Of a DNA stretch of 64,000 nt, positions 34,964 to 46,396 are shown one piece after another. Positions within the stretch are counted from its first letter, which is position 1, and every line of letters begins with the position of its first letter. The translations under genes were made by a program, and so were the position numbers. Below the pieces are notes generated by a model. The model had not been told where the DNA came from. It was given only the letters and a program-made list of their open reading frames with translations, and did not search any database. The DNA is taken from positions 19,079-83,078 of the forward strand of contig JAOPYI010000207.1 in assembly GCA_025964675.1 (NCBI GenBank). Reading direction: 5' to 3'. This DNA is from Sphaerisporangium sp. (GTDB lineage: Bacteria; Actinomycetota; Actinomycetes; Streptosporangiales; Streptosporangiaceae).

Positions 34964-35470
34964 TCAGGGGCTCGCGAGTGCCCGGAGCCGGCTATGCAGC
35001 TCCTCGTAGTGGGCGTCTTCGTAGAAGCCCGGGTCGTGGGTGACGACCTCCCACAGCCCCTCGCAGGCGAGCCGGACGATCTGGGCCGCCATCGGGTCGG
35101 CCTCGGTGTCCATGCCCTCGCGATGCCACCGGGCCATCGCCTCGCGCAGGGGCGCGAGTAACCCGGGGTCACCCGCAGCCCCGGTGACGACGGCCCAGCG
35201 TCTCAGGCGCGCGCTCCGGATCGCGGCGAACGTCGCCGCGAGATAGGCCCGGGTGTACGAGCTCTCGCTCTGGGAGGCGACCAGTTCGTCGAAGTCGGCG
35301 ATGAGCCGCTCGATCATGCCCTTGATGAGGGCTTCCTTGGTGTTGAAGTGGTAGAGGAGACCGCCTTTGCTCACGCCGGCACGCTCGGCCACGGCCGACA
35401 GGGTGAGACACTGGGCCCCCTGGTCGGCCAGCAGCCTTTCCGCCGCGTTCAAAAGCTCATCTCTCCGCAC
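34964..35470 (-). CDS. TetR-family transcriptional regulator
   Basis: A 168-residue repressor. The helix-turn-helix is at about residues 20-45 (CLTLSAVAERAGVSKGGLLY then HFNTKEALIKGM). The C-terminal domain resembles TetR_C37-type regulators (RLACEGLWEVVTHDPGFYED). The GTG start at 35470 lacks a ribosome binding site but lies 7 bases after TATAGT, so a leaderless mRNA is likely. A strong palindrome overlaps that promoter, implying autorepression. The downstream MFS permease gene is the probable second target; the divergent cysteine desulfurase gene begins 60 bases away and could also be affected. Confidence 0.92.
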   Translation of the reverse strand: MRRDELLNAAERLLADQGAQCLTLSAVAERAGVSKGGLLYHFNTKEALIKGMIERLIADFDELVASQSESSYTRAYLAATFAAIRSARLRRWAVVTGAAGDPGLLAPLREAMARWHREGMDTEADPMAAQIVRLACEGLWEVVTHDPGFYEDAHYEELHSRLRALASP

Positions 35471-35477
35471 ATGAGTA

Positions 35478-35497
35478 ACTATACCGTCTGGACGGTA
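35478..35497. promoter_or_regulatory. TetR operator overlapping its own -10 box
   Basis: TACCGTC-TG-GACGGTA (35482-35497) is a perfect 7-base-arm inverted repeat. Its edge overlaps the minus-strand TATAGT (35483-35478) placed 7 bases before GTG 35470. This is the layout of a self-repressing TetR gene. Confidence 0.75.
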
Positions 35498-35529
35498 CAG
35501 TTCTCAAACTAGGTATTCTGGGGTACGCC

Positions 35530-36690
35530 ATGGCTTACCTAGACCACGCGGCTACGACGCCGATGCTCCCCGAAGCGATCGAGGCGATGACCGCACAGCT
35601 CGTGCGGGTCGGCAACGCCTCGTCCCTCCACGCGGCGGGCCGCCGCACCCGCCGGGTCGTCGAGGAGTCGCGCGAGACCATCGCCGGCGCGCTCGGCGCA
35701 CGGCCCAGCGAGGTCGTCTTCACCTCCGGGGGCACGGAGGCCGACAACCTCGCCATCAAAGGGCTCTTCTGGGCGCGCCACGCGGCCTCCGGAGCCGATC
35801 GGGTGCTGCTGAGCGCGGTCGAGCACCACGCCGGCCTCGATCCCGCACACTGGCTGGGCGACCGGCAGGGCGCGTCCGTCGAGCTGCTCGACGTCGACGA
35901 GTACGGCCGCGTCCATCCCGGCACCCTGCGCGCGGCGATCGAGAGCGCCCCCGAACGCGTCGCGGTGATCAGCGTGATGTGGGCCAACAACGAGGTCGGC
36001 ACCGTCCAGCCGATCCACGAGCTGGCCGCCATCGCCCGCGAGCACGGCATCCCGTTCCACACTGACGCGGTCCAGGCCGTCGGACAGTTGCCGGTGTCGT
36101 TCTCCGGGTCAGGGGTCGAGGCGCTCACCGTGTCCGGGCACAAGGTGGGCGGCCCGATGGGCGTCGGAGCCCTCCTGCTCGCCAGGGGCGTCGACCCGGT
36201 CCCGGTGCTCCACGGCGGCGGTCAGGAGCGCGACGTGCGTTCCGGCACCCTCGACGCCCCGGCCATCGCCGGGTTCGCGGCGGCCGTACGGGCCTCGGTG
36301 GACAACCGCGAGGAGCACGCCGCGCGGCTGCGCGCCCTGCGTGACGAGCTGATCGCCCGGGTCAGGCACGCGGTGCCCGACGTGATCCTCAACGGCCACC
36401 CCGACGAGCGCCTCCCCGGCAACGCCCACTTCTCCTTCCCCGGATGCGAGGGCGACGCCTTGCTGATGCTGCTCGACGCCAAGGGCGTGGAGTGCTCCAC
36501 GGGGTCGGCCTGCTCGGCGGGCGTCGCCCAGCCGTCGCACGTCCTGCTCGCCATGGGCTCCGACGCCGTACGGGCGCGGGGGTCGCTGCGTTTCTCCCTG
36601 GGGCACACCTCGACCCGGGCCGACGTGGACGAGCTGGTCAACGTGATCGGCGGCGTGGTGGAGCGTGCCCGCCGCGCCGGCCTGACGTAG
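35530..36690 (+). CDS. Cysteine desulfurase (NifS/IscS family)
   Basis: A 386-residue PLP enzyme that takes sulfur from cysteine. It begins [20 protein letters not shown]. The PLP lysine is in [20 protein letters not shown], the phosphate-binding segment is [15 protein letters not shown], and the persulfide cysteine is in [21 protein letters not shown] 35530 has GGGG 6 bases upstream and a TATTCT 10 bases before it. mnmA lies 1.2 kb downstream on the same strand; this pairing, with one gene between on the other strand, suggests the desulfurase supplies sulfur for tRNA 2-thiouridine and perhaps Fe-S clusters. Confidence 0.95.
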   Translation: MAYLDHAATTPMLPEAIEAMTAQLVRVGNASSLHAAGRRTRRVVEESRETIAGALGARPSEVVFTSGGTEADNLAIKGLFWARHAASGADRVLLSAVEHHAGLDPAHWLGDRQGASVELLDVDEYGRVHPGTLRAAIESAPERVAVISVMWANNEVGTVQPIHELAAIAREHGIPFHTDAVQAVGQLPVSFSGSGVEALTVSGHKVGGPMGVGALLLARGVDPVPVLHGGGQERDVRSGTLDAPAIAGFAAAVRASVDNREEHAARLRALRDELIARVRHAVPDVILNGHPDERLPGNAHFSFPGCEGDALLMLLDAKGVECSTGSACSAGVAQPSHVLLAMGSDAVRARGSLRFSLGHTSTRADVDELVNVIGGVVERARRAGLT

Positions 36691-36754
36691 CAGGGCGGCC
36701 CGCTGAATCCTTGATCTCCCGAGGCCCGTGTGGAGCCGGATTCGGCCGCCTCGG

Positions 36755-37798
36755 TCAGCTCAGGAAGGGTGAGATCGCGATCCAGCCGGGGTCGCCGGTC
36801 ACGTCGACGCTCGGCGCGCCTTCCTCCCAGCCGGTGATCAGCTCCTTGGCGTGGATCGCCGCGTCACTCGAGGGGTCGGCGTACACGTGCAGCACGCGGG
36901 AGCCCTCGGCGCTCATGTGGGCGGCGAGCACGGCGGTGCCGCCGAGGCGCTCGACGCGGTCGGCCAGCCGCTCCTCGAACGCGCGGAGCGCCGCCGGTGA
37001 CTCCCCGGTGGGCAGGCCGTCCTCGTCGGACTCGGCGTACGGCAGGGTGATCTCGATGTGCTGGTCGAACAGCGGGTAGTCCACCGGGCGAAGGGGATGG
37101 CGGGCGGTGGCGATCAGGCGTGCCCCACCGGCCGTCCGGCCCTCCAGCAGGGCCCACTGCTCGTCGTGGTACTCGGAGGCGAGGTCGGCGACCACGGCGG
37201 GAAGGTGGACGGCGGCCACGGCGTCGAGAGGCTGGAAGGGGGCGGCGACGATGTCACCGACCCAGCGGGCCACTTCGTCCTCCCCGAGCAGCCAGTCGAG
37301 GGCGAGCACGGCCGCCTCGGTGCGGGTCTCGTCCTCCAGGTCCGGAAATATCGGGTGATAGGCGGACACGTCGATTCGAGGAGTCCCGTTTGGGACCCTC
37401 AGCCCGAGCACCAGTTCGTCGAGCCCGAACCGGCGCCCGCCCACGTCCAAGGTGAGCTCCATCGCGGCCGGGTGGGCCTGCCGGGACGGGTGGAACTCCC
37501 AGATCGTGCCGGCAGGCGGCGCGGCGAGCGCCCAGCGGTGGGCGAGCGGGCGAAGCTCGGGATTGCCCGCCGCGGAGACGATCAGGGCCCGCTCAGCCGT
37601 CGTGCCGGGCGCGATGTCCCAGACCAGTCCGGGATTCAGGGCCGTGACGGCCGGGGCGATCTCCTCGGCGAGCCCGGCGGCGTCACCCGCCTCCAGCAGA
37701 GCTTCGGCCTTGGGCCGGGCCTCGGCCCACCATGCCCAGAAGCCGGCGATCTCGCCGACCGGCTCACCCGGCTCACTTCCCCGCCCGAACAGTCGCAT
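36755..37798 (-). CDS. DUF695-like cytoplasmic protein
   Basis: A 347-residue soluble protein with no signal or membrane span. The N terminus ([20 protein letters not shown]) and [20 protein letters not shown] form one domain. The C terminus (about residues 200-340), with [39 protein letters not shown] and [11 protein letters not shown], resembles DUF695. No catalytic motif can be pointed to. GGGAGG precedes ATG 37798 by 10 bases. It sits between cysteine desulfurase and mnmA on the opposite strand, converging with the former and diverging from the latter; no functional link is evident. Confidence 0.78.
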   Translation of the reverse strand: MRLFGRGSEPGEPVGEIAGFWAWWAEARPKAEALLEAGDAAGLAEEIAPAVTALNPGLVWDIAPGTTAERALIVSAAGNPELRPLAHRWALAAPPAGTIWEFHPSRQAHPAAMELTLDVGGRRFGLDELVLGLRVPNGTPRIDVSAYHPIFPDLEDETRTEAAVLALDWLLGEDEVARWVGDIVAAPFQPLDAVAAVHLPAVVADLASEYHDEQWALLEGRTAGGARLIATARHPLRPVDYPLFDQHIEITLPYAESDEDGLPTGESPAALRAFEERLADRVERLGGTAVLAAHMSAEGSRVLHVYADPSSDAAIHAKELITGWEEGAPSVDVTGDPGWIAISPFLS

Positions 37799-37896
37799 GG
37801 CATTCGATCCTCCCAGGTGTCCGCCCCGGACGCCAACGCGGAAAGGCGTCGCCGGTACCGCTTGGGAGCCGGCGGCCGGGTAACCTCAAGAGTGTT

Positions 37897-38967
37897 ATGA
37901 GTCTTCGTGTGCTTGCCGCCATGTCGGGCGGCGTCGACTCCGCGGTGGCGGCTGCCCGCATCGCCGAGGCCGGCCATGACGTCACGGGCGTCCACCTGGC
38001 GCTTTCCTCCAACCCGCAGTCCTACCGCACCGGCGCCCGCGGCTGCTGCACGCTGGAGGACTCCCGCGACGCCCGGCGTGCCGCCGACGTGATCGGCATC
38101 CCGTTCTACATATGGGACATGGCCGAGCGGTTCCACCGCGACGTCGTAGAGGACTTCGTCAACGAGTACGCCGCGGGCCGCACGCCCAACCCCTGCCTGC
38201 GCTGCAACGAGAAGATCAAGTTCGAGGCGGTGCTCGACCGGGCGCTGGCGCTGGGGTTCGACGCGGTGGCCACGGGCCACCACGCCCGCCTATCCGACGG
38301 CCTTCTGCTCCGGAGCGTCGACCAGGGCAAGGACCAGTCGTACGTCCTCGGGGTCCTCACCCGCGAGCAGCTCTCCCACGCGATCTTCCCGCTGGGCGGA
38401 TCCACGAAGGCCGAGGTGCGTGAGGAGGCCGCCGCCCGGGGTCTGGCCGTGGCGGACAAGCCCGACAGCCACGACATCTGCTTCATCGCAGACGGCGACA
38501 CCCGCGGCTTCCTGGCCGAGCGGCTGGGCGCGGAGCAGGGCCCGATCGTCGACGAGTCAGGGGCCGTCCTCGGCACCCACGCCGGGGCGTACGGCTTCAC
38601 CGTGGGCCAGCGCAAGGGCCTGCGCATCGACCGCCCGACACCCGACGGCCGCCCGCGTTACGTGCTGTCGATCGAGCCGGTGTCCAACACGGTCACGGTC
38701 GGCCCCCGCTCGTCCCTGGCCGTCAGCTCGATCGTGGCCGAGCGCCCCGTCTGGAACGGCCCGCTCGCCGAGCCGTACGAGCCGCTGGCGTGCCACGTGC
38801 AGCTGCGCGCCCACGGCGAGGTGTACGGCTGCCGCGCCCAGGTCTCGGGCGGCGTGCTCCACATCGAGCTGGACAGCCCCGCGACGGGTGTGGCGGCGGG
38901 CCAGGCGGCCGTCCTGTACAGCGGGGACACCGTCCTCGGCTCCGCCACCATCGCCTCGTCCTCCTGA
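37897..38967 (+). CDS. mnmA: tRNA-specific 2-thiouridylase MnmA
   Basis: A 356-residue PP-loop enzyme that thiolates U34 of tRNA(Lys/Glu/Gln). The PP-loop is [19 protein letters not shown]. The first catalytic cysteine is in [19 protein letters not shown] and the second in [20 protein letters not shown]. The C-terminal beta-barrel includes [22 protein letters not shown] lies 10 bases before ATG 37897 and no clear ribosome binding site is present, so the leader is very short. A methionine synthase-like gene and ligA follow on the same strand, as in other actinobacteria. Confidence 0.97.
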   Translation: MSLRVLAAMSGGVDSAVAAARIAEAGHDVTGVHLALSSNPQSYRTGARGCCTLEDSRDARRAADVIGIPFYIWDMAERFHRDVVEDFVNEYAAGRTPNPCLRCNEKIKFEAVLDRALALGFDAVATGHHARLSDGLLLRSVDQGKDQSYVLGVLTREQLSHAIFPLGGSTKAEVREEAAARGLAVADKPDSHDICFIADGDTRGFLAERLGAEQGPIVDESGAVLGTHAGAYGFTVGQRKGLRIDRPTPDGRPRYVLSIEPVSNTVTVGPRSSLAVSSIVAERPVWNGPLAEPYEPLACHVQLRAHGEVYGCRAQVSGGVLHIELDSPATGVAAGQAAVLYSGDTVLGSATIASSS

Positions 38968-38995
38968 CCGCGCGCGACGTATGGCCCAGGGGTGG

Positions 38996-39631
38996 TCAGC
39001 CGCCCAGGAGTACGCTCTCGCCGGGCTTGAGCCGGCGGAAGTCGCCACCCTGCGCTTTGCCGCGCCGCTCCAGGATGCCGTCCACCAGCATCAGGCCGAT
39101 GTCGTTGTAGAGGCCCTCGTGGATGGAGTAAGCACGCCGGGGCGCCACCTCCAGCAGGTAGTCGACCATCTCCGAGGCCTTCATCCAGGGGCCGCTCGCC
39201 GGCGTGAGCAGCGTGGCCACCGGCTGGCCGGGCACGGTGAACGCGTCGCCGGGGTGGAACACCTCGCCGTCGACGAGGAAGCCGACGTTCTGCACCACGG
39301 GCACGTCGAAGGCGATCACGGCGTGGTCCCGGCCGACCACCCCGACCTCGAAGCCGGCCGCCGTGAAGGAGTCGCCGTCGCCGATGACGTTGACCTTGGC
39401 GCTCACGCCCTCCAGTTGCTTGGCGACGGCGGCGCAGGTCCAGATCGGCACGTCGGTTCCGAGAGCGGCGAGGCGCTTGACCTCCAGGTGGTCGAAGTGC
39501 TCGTGGGTGATGAGGACGGCGTTGGCCCCCTCGATGGCCGACTCCTCGGTGAGGCCTCCGGGGTCGATGACGAGGGTGGAACCGTCCTTCTCCAGGCGCA
39601 CGCACGCGTGGCCGTGTTTGGTGAGCTTCAT
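38996..39631 (-). CDS. MBL-fold metallo-hydrolase
   Basis: A 211-residue metallo-beta-lactamase-fold protein. It starts KLTKHGHACVRLEKDGSTLV, the UlaG-like opening. The metal motif is VLITHEHFDHLEVKRL (HxHxDH). Further ligands are VGRDHAVIAFDVPVV and EVFHPGDAFTVPG. UlaG-type members are lactonases or phosphodiesterases, but many are uncharacterised. ATG 39631 is chosen because the fold begins there. The frame stays open a further 58 codons to 39805 without resembling the family. It converges with mnmA. Confidence 0.88.
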   Translation of the reverse strand: MKLTKHGHACVRLEKDGSTLVIDPGGLTEESAIEGANAVLITHEHFDHLEVKRLAALGTDVPIWTCAAVAKQLEGVSAKVNVIGDGDSFTAAGFEVGVVGRDHAVIAFDVPVVQNVGFLVDGEVFHPGDAFTVPGQPVATLLTPASGPWMKASEMVDYLLEVAPRRAYSIHEGLYNDIGLMLVDGILERRGKAQGGDFRRLKPGESVLLGG

Positions 39632-39868
39632 CTTTCCATCATTGCGCGTGCCGGATTCTGACCTTTCCACCAGTGCCGTGTACTCGCCTCCGAGATCGAG
39701 GCGCTCGCGCACGCCGCCCTCGCGCCAGTCCCGCGGGACGAGGATCAGGTCGGCGTCCCTGATGTCGCGGAGCCGGCGCGCGATCACGATGCCCGCTCCG
39801 CCCACGAAGTGCAGGCTGAACGGGCACGCCGGGTCATCGCGTCTGGACAGTCCCTAAGCTTGCGCTTT
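39632..39868. other. Divergent spacer between MBL-fold gene and methionine synthase-like gene
   Basis: A 237-base gap. On the minus strand the MBL reading frame continues open to 39805 and looks somewhat protein-like. I see no ribosome binding site for a longer product. A TAAGCT -10 box for the plus-strand gene lies at 39855-39860. Confidence 0.35.
39855..39860 (+). promoter_or_regulatory. -10 box of the methionine synthase-like gene
   Basis: TAAGCT ends 8 bases before GTG 39869, with no ribosome binding site between, suggesting a leaderless transcript. Confidence 0.45.
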
Positions 39869-40876
39869 GTGAGCGAGTTTCCGTGGAACGCGGCGAGTGC
39901 CACCGGGGTGGGTTCCCACCCGGGTGATGACCATGTCGAGACGCTGCGCATGGTGTTCGGCGAGCTTCCCGACCTGCCGTACCTCCCGGAGCTGCCTGAC
40001 CGGGGCGTGGGCGCCGACATGGTCGGGCGTACCGCCTCGTTGCTCGTGGAGCTGCCGGTGGAGGTGCAGCCGTCCGGCTGGCGCCTCACCGACCGCCCGG
40101 GGCGGGACGTCCGTCGTGCCAGAGACCACCTCGCCCGTGACCTCGACGCCCTGGAGGAGATCGCCCATGGGTACGCCGGACGGTTCAAGGTCCAGGTCTG
40201 CGGGCCGTGGACCCTCGCGGGCGCGATCGAGCTGCGGTACGGGGACAAGATGCTCGCCGACCCCGGAGCGGTGCGCGACCTGACCGATTCCCTGGCCGAA
40301 GGGCTGAAGGCACACATCGCGGGCGTGCGCGCCCGGCTGCCCGGCGCCGAGATCCTGGTCCAGATCGACGAGCCAGGCCTGCCGGGAGTGCTCGCCGGCA
40401 CGGTGCCGACGGCTTCGGGCTTCGGACGGCTCGCCGCCGTCGAGCCCCCGGTCGCCGCCGAGCGGCTGCGCGCCGTGCTGCCCCCCGAGACCTTCACCAT
40501 CGTGCACTGCTGCGCCCCCGGCCTGCCCTTCGAGTTGCTCCGTACGGTGGGAGCGGGCGGGATCTCGCTGGACGCGAGCCTGCTGCGGCGCCGCGACGAG
40601 GACCGCATCGGCGAGGCGATCGAGGCCGGCACGGCGTTCTTCCTCGGTGTCGTCCCCGGCACGGACACGCCGCTCCAGGACCTCGACGTGATAGCCAGGC
40701 CCGCCGTCGAGCTGTGGCGGAGGCTGGGCTTCAATCCTTCGAGGCTCGCCGAGCAGGTCGTGCTCACGCCGTCGTGCGGGCTCGCGGCGGCCTCTCCGCC
40801 GTACGCCCGGGCGGCGCTCGCCCGCTGCCGGGAGGCGGCGCGCGTGTTGCGGGACGACCCTGAGGACCGCCGCTGA
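39869..40876 (+). CDS. Methionine synthase-like (MetE C-terminal type) protein
   Basis: A 335-residue protein matching the catalytic C-terminal half of cobalamin-independent methionine synthase; full MetE has about 760. ATGVGSHPGDDHVETLRMVF opens it. Zinc-ligand positions remain: FTIVHCCAPGLPFE (HxC) and VVLTPSCGLAAASP (Cys), with ILVQIDEPGLPG in the substrate region. Short archaeal-type MetE enzymes use methylcobalamin or other donors, so this could be a real methyltransferase with a different methyl source. It is a conserved neighbour of mnmA and ligA in actinobacteria. GTG 39869 is supported by the -10 spacing. Confidence 0.88.
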   Translation: MSEFPWNAASATGVGSHPGDDHVETLRMVFGELPDLPYLPELPDRGVGADMVGRTASLLVELPVEVQPSGWRLTDRPGRDVRRARDHLARDLDALEEIAHGYAGRFKVQVCGPWTLAGAIELRYGDKMLADPGAVRDLTDSLAEGLKAHIAGVRARLPGAEILVQIDEPGLPGVLAGTVPTASGFGRLAAVEPPVAAERLRAVLPPETFTIVHCCAPGLPFELLRTVGAGGISLDASLLRRRDEDRIGEAIEAGTAFFLGVVPGTDTPLQDLDVIARPAVELWRRLGFNPSRLAEQVVLTPSCGLAAASPPYARAALARCREAARVLRDDPEDRR

Positions 40877-40989
40877 ACATGGTGGCTTTAGCGCCGAACA
40901 GTTCGGTGCAAGTCACCTCAAGTGCCCTGCAAGGGTGCTGGCCTATCTCTTGGTGTGCGTCAACAACGACACGTTCAGGAGAGAAAGTC

Positions 40990-41439
40990 ATGCGTAGCGG
41001 TCTTCGCGTACTGCTCGGACTCACCACCGCGGCCGCCCTGGGCCTCGGGCTGCCCGCCACGGCGTCGGCCTCGACCGCCTCGGCCACGACTCGGGCCTCC
41101 GCCGCCGAATCATGGTCATGGGGTCCGATCGCCTCAACGGATGCCAAGGGGTGGGCCGGCGGCAAGATCCGCGCGACGAGCGCCGGCCTGCGGATCACCG
41201 GCGACCTGTACGACGCGGGCGGCGCGAGCACGTGCTCGTGGCTGAAGATCAAGTGGCTGACGGACCAGGGGAAGTACCGCACGGCCACCTTCAAGAACTG
41301 CTCGCAGTCGCGGACCCGCTCGTTCCACGTGAACGCCGGCTACATGCTCTCCTCCACGGCCAAGGTCTGCCGAGGCACCTCCACCCGCATCACGGGCAAG
41401 TGCTCCACCTGGGATGGCGTCTGGGCCCAGGGCGGCTGA
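40990..41439 (+). CDS. Small secreted protein of unknown function
   Basis: A 149-residue exported protein. The signal peptide is classic: RSGLRVLLGLTTAAALGLGL then PATASAS, cleaved at about residue 27. The mature part is about 120 residues, Ser/Thr-rich and basic, with four cysteines (STCSWLK, KNCSQ, KVCRG, GKCSTW), so two disulfides are likely. Repeated beta-like segments (GGKIRATSAGLRITGDLYDA, RSFHVNAGYMLSSTAKVC) suggest a small beta-sandwich. AGGAGAG precedes ATG 40990. It is followed by a strong hairpin, so it is monocistronic. I do not recognise the family; a cell-surface or inhibitor role is possible. Confidence 0.82.
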   Translation: MRSGLRVLLGLTTAAALGLGLPATASASTASATTRASAAESWSWGPIASTDAKGWAGGKIRATSAGLRITGDLYDAGGASTCSWLKIKWLTDQGKYRTATFKNCSQSRTRSFHVNAGYMLSSTAKVCRGTSTRITGKCSTWDGVWAQGG

Positions 41440-41451
41440 CGCCGGTCCTCG

Positions 41452-41489
41452 CGAGGCGATCCGGGGTGCCCTCGCCCGGGGTCGCCTCG
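41452..41489. terminator. Terminator after the secreted-protein gene
   Basis: CGAGGCGA (41452-41459) pairs with TCGCCTCG (41482-41489). An inner CCGGG/CCCGG stem (41461-41465 and 41475-41479) encloses a 9-base loop. It starts 12 bases after the stop codon. Confidence 0.65.
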
Positions 41490-41645
41490 TCTGGCGTGAT
41501 GCGGATGACATTGACGCGAACGGCCCTTTCTCCTCCAGAAATGTCGGTGGTGGATGGCATGGTGGAAGTAACGATTCCCCAGGTAGACCGCATGTGCGGG
41601 GGCGTGAGCACTCGTCGCTGCCCGTAGCGTTCTCCTTGGGGTTGA

Positions 41646-43862
<2,217 letters not shown>

Positions 43863-44172
43863 GCGGGTTCCGAAGACAGACAGCCTTTTCTTCCCACCGC
43901 GAGGTCGCCGGCCGTCCACGGCGGGCGTGTCAGGCGTGGTCGTGGGATCGGGCGATGTGGCATGGGCGATGGCTGGTCGTTTGACCGATCGGAGGCGTTC
44001 AGCCCCTAGAGGAACAATTATCCCAATATTTGTCATCCGTGATCGTGACTGGTGACGAACAGGAAGAGTGGAAGTCCCGGAACTTTCGGTGACGGAACGT
44101 GCCCAACCGGTTTCGCGAAGTGGCCCAGAGGTCGTACCCTCCCATAGTGACCTCTTGGGGGTTTACTTGCCT
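43863..44172. other. Spacer between ligA and the GGDEF/EAL gene
   Basis: A 310-base gap. The only notable feature is an A/T-rich island near 44013-44035 (ACAATTATCCCAATATTTG), likely a promoter region for the downstream gene. The reading frame of that gene is open from 44068, so the N terminus could be up to 35 residues longer. No clear terminator for ligA is seen. Confidence 0.4.
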
Positions 44173-46239
44173 ATGACGGACCCATCCGACACGCGCGACA
44201 CCGCACCGCGGCCGTCCTCCCCGCTCTGGACCTACCTGACGGGAGTCGTCGTCACGGGCTTCGCGGCACTCCTCGCCGCGGAGATCCGGCTCGGTTTCGG
44301 CGAGTTCGCCTCGCTGGCGCGCACTCCGCTGTTCTGGGTGCTCGTGGCACTCGTCGTGCTGGGGGAGCTCCGGCCCATAGTGGTCTCCACCTCGCGCCTG
44401 GCGGGTGGCACGGCCACCTCGACGCTGTTCACCTTCGCCGTCCTGCTGTACGACGGCCTGTCCGTGGCGGTGCTGATCCACACGCTCGCGATGGTCGTCA
44501 GCGGCCTGTCGCACCGCAGGGCCTGGCACCGCACGCTGTTCAACGTCGCGCAGGTGGCCCTGGCCTCGACCGCGGCGGCGGTGGTGCTCGGCGTCTTCGG
44601 CCACCATCCCCATCCGGCCAGGCCCTGGGTGCCGGAGGGCACCGACATCACGGCGGTCGCGCTGGCGGCCGTGGCGTACTTCGTCGTGCGTGGAGTCCTG
44701 GTTTGCGGGGCCGTGGCACTGCACGAGCGCCGTCCCCTCCTTCGGGTGATCCGCTCGACGATCGGGCACCAGAGCCTGGTCTACGCCGCGCTCCTCGGCC
44801 TCGCCCCGCTGGTCGTCGTCGTGATGAGCCGCTCGCCGGCCCTGGTCCCCCTCTTCGTGGCCCCGCTCGCCACCATGTACTTCACCGCCTCGCTGTCGAT
44901 GCGCCGTGACCACCAGGCCATGCACGACGGGCTGACCGCCCTGCCGAACCGCAAGCTGCTCATCCTCCGCACGGAGGAGGCGCTGGCCGAGGCGCGCGAG
45001 GACGTACGGGTCGGCCTGCTCCTTCTCGACCTAGACCGGTTCAAGGAGGTCAACGACACCCTCGGGCACCCGGTGGGGGACCGGCTTCTGCAGATCGTCG
45101 CGCACCGTCTCACCCACAGCGTGCGGCCCGGCGACGTCGTGGCCCGGCTCGGGGGCGACGAGTTCGCGGTGCTCCTGCCGACCGTGCGCGACGCCGCAGC
45201 GGCCCGCGAGGTGGCCGCCCGGCTCAGGGTGGCACTCACCGAGCCCGTACGGCTGGAAGGCATGACGTTCGACCTGGACGCCTCGGTCGGAATCGCGTTG
45301 TACCCCGACCACGCGCCCGACTTCGAGCTCCTCCTCCAGCGGTCCGACGTCGCGATGTACTTCGCCAAGGAGGGCCGCACCGGGGTGGAGGTCTACCTCG
45401 CCGAGAAGGACCGCAACTCCCCCGAGCGGCTGAGCCTGCTCGGCGACCTGCGCCGGGCCGTCGGCGGGAGCCAGCTGGAGCTGCACTACCAGCCGAAGGT
45501 GAGCCTCAAGTCGGGCAGGGTGGAAGGCGTGGAGGCCCTCCTGCGGTGGTGGCATCCGGAACGCGGGCCGATCTCCCCTGCCGACTTCATCCCTCTGGCA
45601 GAGCAGTCCTATCTCATGCGCCAGATCACCCAGCATGTGATCGACGCCGCGCTGGAGCAGGCGGCCCGCTGGTGGCACTCCGGCATCGAGGTTCCGGTCT
45701 CGGTCAACGTGTCGGCGCGCGACCTGCTCGACTCGGCGCTGCCCGACCTGCTGGAGGCGGGGCTCGACCGCCTGCAGCTGCCCCCTTCGGCGATCCAGCT
45801 CGAGGTGACGGAGCGCATCCTGATGACCGACCAGGCGTACACCGCCGACTCGGTGCACGCCCTGGTCCAGCTCGGGGTCCCGCTGGCCTTGGATGACTTC
45901 GGCACGGGCTACTCCTCTCTGGTCCGGCTCCAGCGCCTCCCGGTGTGCGAGGTGAAGATCGACGGCTCGTTCGTCCAGCGGCTGGGGAAGTCGGTGGACG
46001 ACGAGCGGATCGTCCGGTCGATCGTCGACCTGGTGCGCTCCCTCGGCCTGCGTTCCGTGGCCGAGGGCGTGGAGACCGAGGAGGTGGCCCAGCGACTGCG
46101 CGAGATGGGCTGCGACTCGGCTCAGGGATGGCGGTTCGCCGAGCCGATGCCCGCCTCCGAGACCACCGTGTGGCTGACCGAACGGCTGGGCGCCCCGGCG
46201 TACGAAAGGTGCGAGTCCGCCGAGGTCAGGGCTCTGTAG
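44173..46239 (+). CDS. rmdB: Membrane GGDEF-EAL cyclic-di-GMP enzyme (RmdB-like)
   Basis: A 688-residue protein: six or so N-terminal membrane helices (residues about 15-235, e.g. LTGVVVTGFAALLAAEIRLG), then GGDEF (327-331 in VARLGGDEFAVLLP) and EAL (454-456 in VEGVEALLRWWHPERG). Both catalytic signatures look intact; EAL residues include LEVTERILM, LDDFGTGYSSL, VKIDGSFV, AEGVETEE and SAQGW. It could make or degrade c-di-GMP. From memory, S. coelicolor has RmdB, a GGDEF/EAL phosphodiesterase, at this spot between ligA and gatC, hence the symbol. The start is uncertain: GTG 44068, TTG 44167 and ATG 44173 are all possible. Confidence 0.85.
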   Translation: MTDPSDTRDTAPRPSSPLWTYLTGVVVTGFAALLAAEIRLGFGEFASLARTPLFWVLVALVVLGELRPIVVSTSRLAGGTATSTLFTFAVLLYDGLSVAVLIHTLAMVVSGLSHRRAWHRTLFNVAQVALASTAAAVVLGVFGHHPHPARPWVPEGTDITAVALAAVAYFVVRGVLVCGAVALHERRPLLRVIRSTIGHQSLVYAALLGLAPLVVVVMSRSPALVPLFVAPLATMYFTASLSMRRDHQAMHDGLTALPNRKLLILRTEEALAEAREDVRVGLLLLDLDRFKEVNDTLGHPVGDRLLQIVAHRLTHSVRPGDVVARLGGDEFAVLLPTVRDAAAAREVAARLRVALTEPVRLEGMTFDLDASVGIALYPDHAPDFELLLQRSDVAMYFAKEGRTGVEVYLAEKDRNSPERLSLLGDLRRAVGGSQLELHYQPKVSLKSGRVEGVEALLRWWHPERGPISPADFIPLAEQSYLMRQITQHVIDAALEQAARWWHSGIEVPVSVNVSARDLLDSALPDLLEAGLDRLQLPPSAIQLEVTERILMTDQAYTADSVHALVQLGVPLALDDFGTGYSSLVRLQRLPVCEVKIDGSFVQRLGKSVDDERIVRSIVDLVRSLGLRSVAEGVETEEVAQRLREMGCDSAQGWRFAEPMPASETTVWLTERLGAPAYERCESAEVRAL

Positions 46240-46309
46240 GGGCCATATGTCAGGTCACCGCCGCGGTTTCGTGGGGCTCATGCGCACCACGGGCGGTCAG
46301 GCCCCGGAG

Positions 46310-46355
46310 AACCATGGCTAATGGTTCGGCCACGTTCGGTCACGAGCCCTAGGAT
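46310..46355 (+). promoter_or_regulatory. Inverted repeat and promoter upstream of gatCAB
   Basis: AACCAT-GGCTA-ATGGTT (46310-46326) is a perfect 6-base-arm inverted repeat. It could end the preceding transcript or bind a regulator. TAGGAT at 46350-46355 is a likely -10 box for gatC, giving a leader of about 35 bases. Confidence 0.45.
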
Positions 46356-46396
46356 GACACTGTCCAATTGCCATCCATGAAACGGGTTAACGACTC

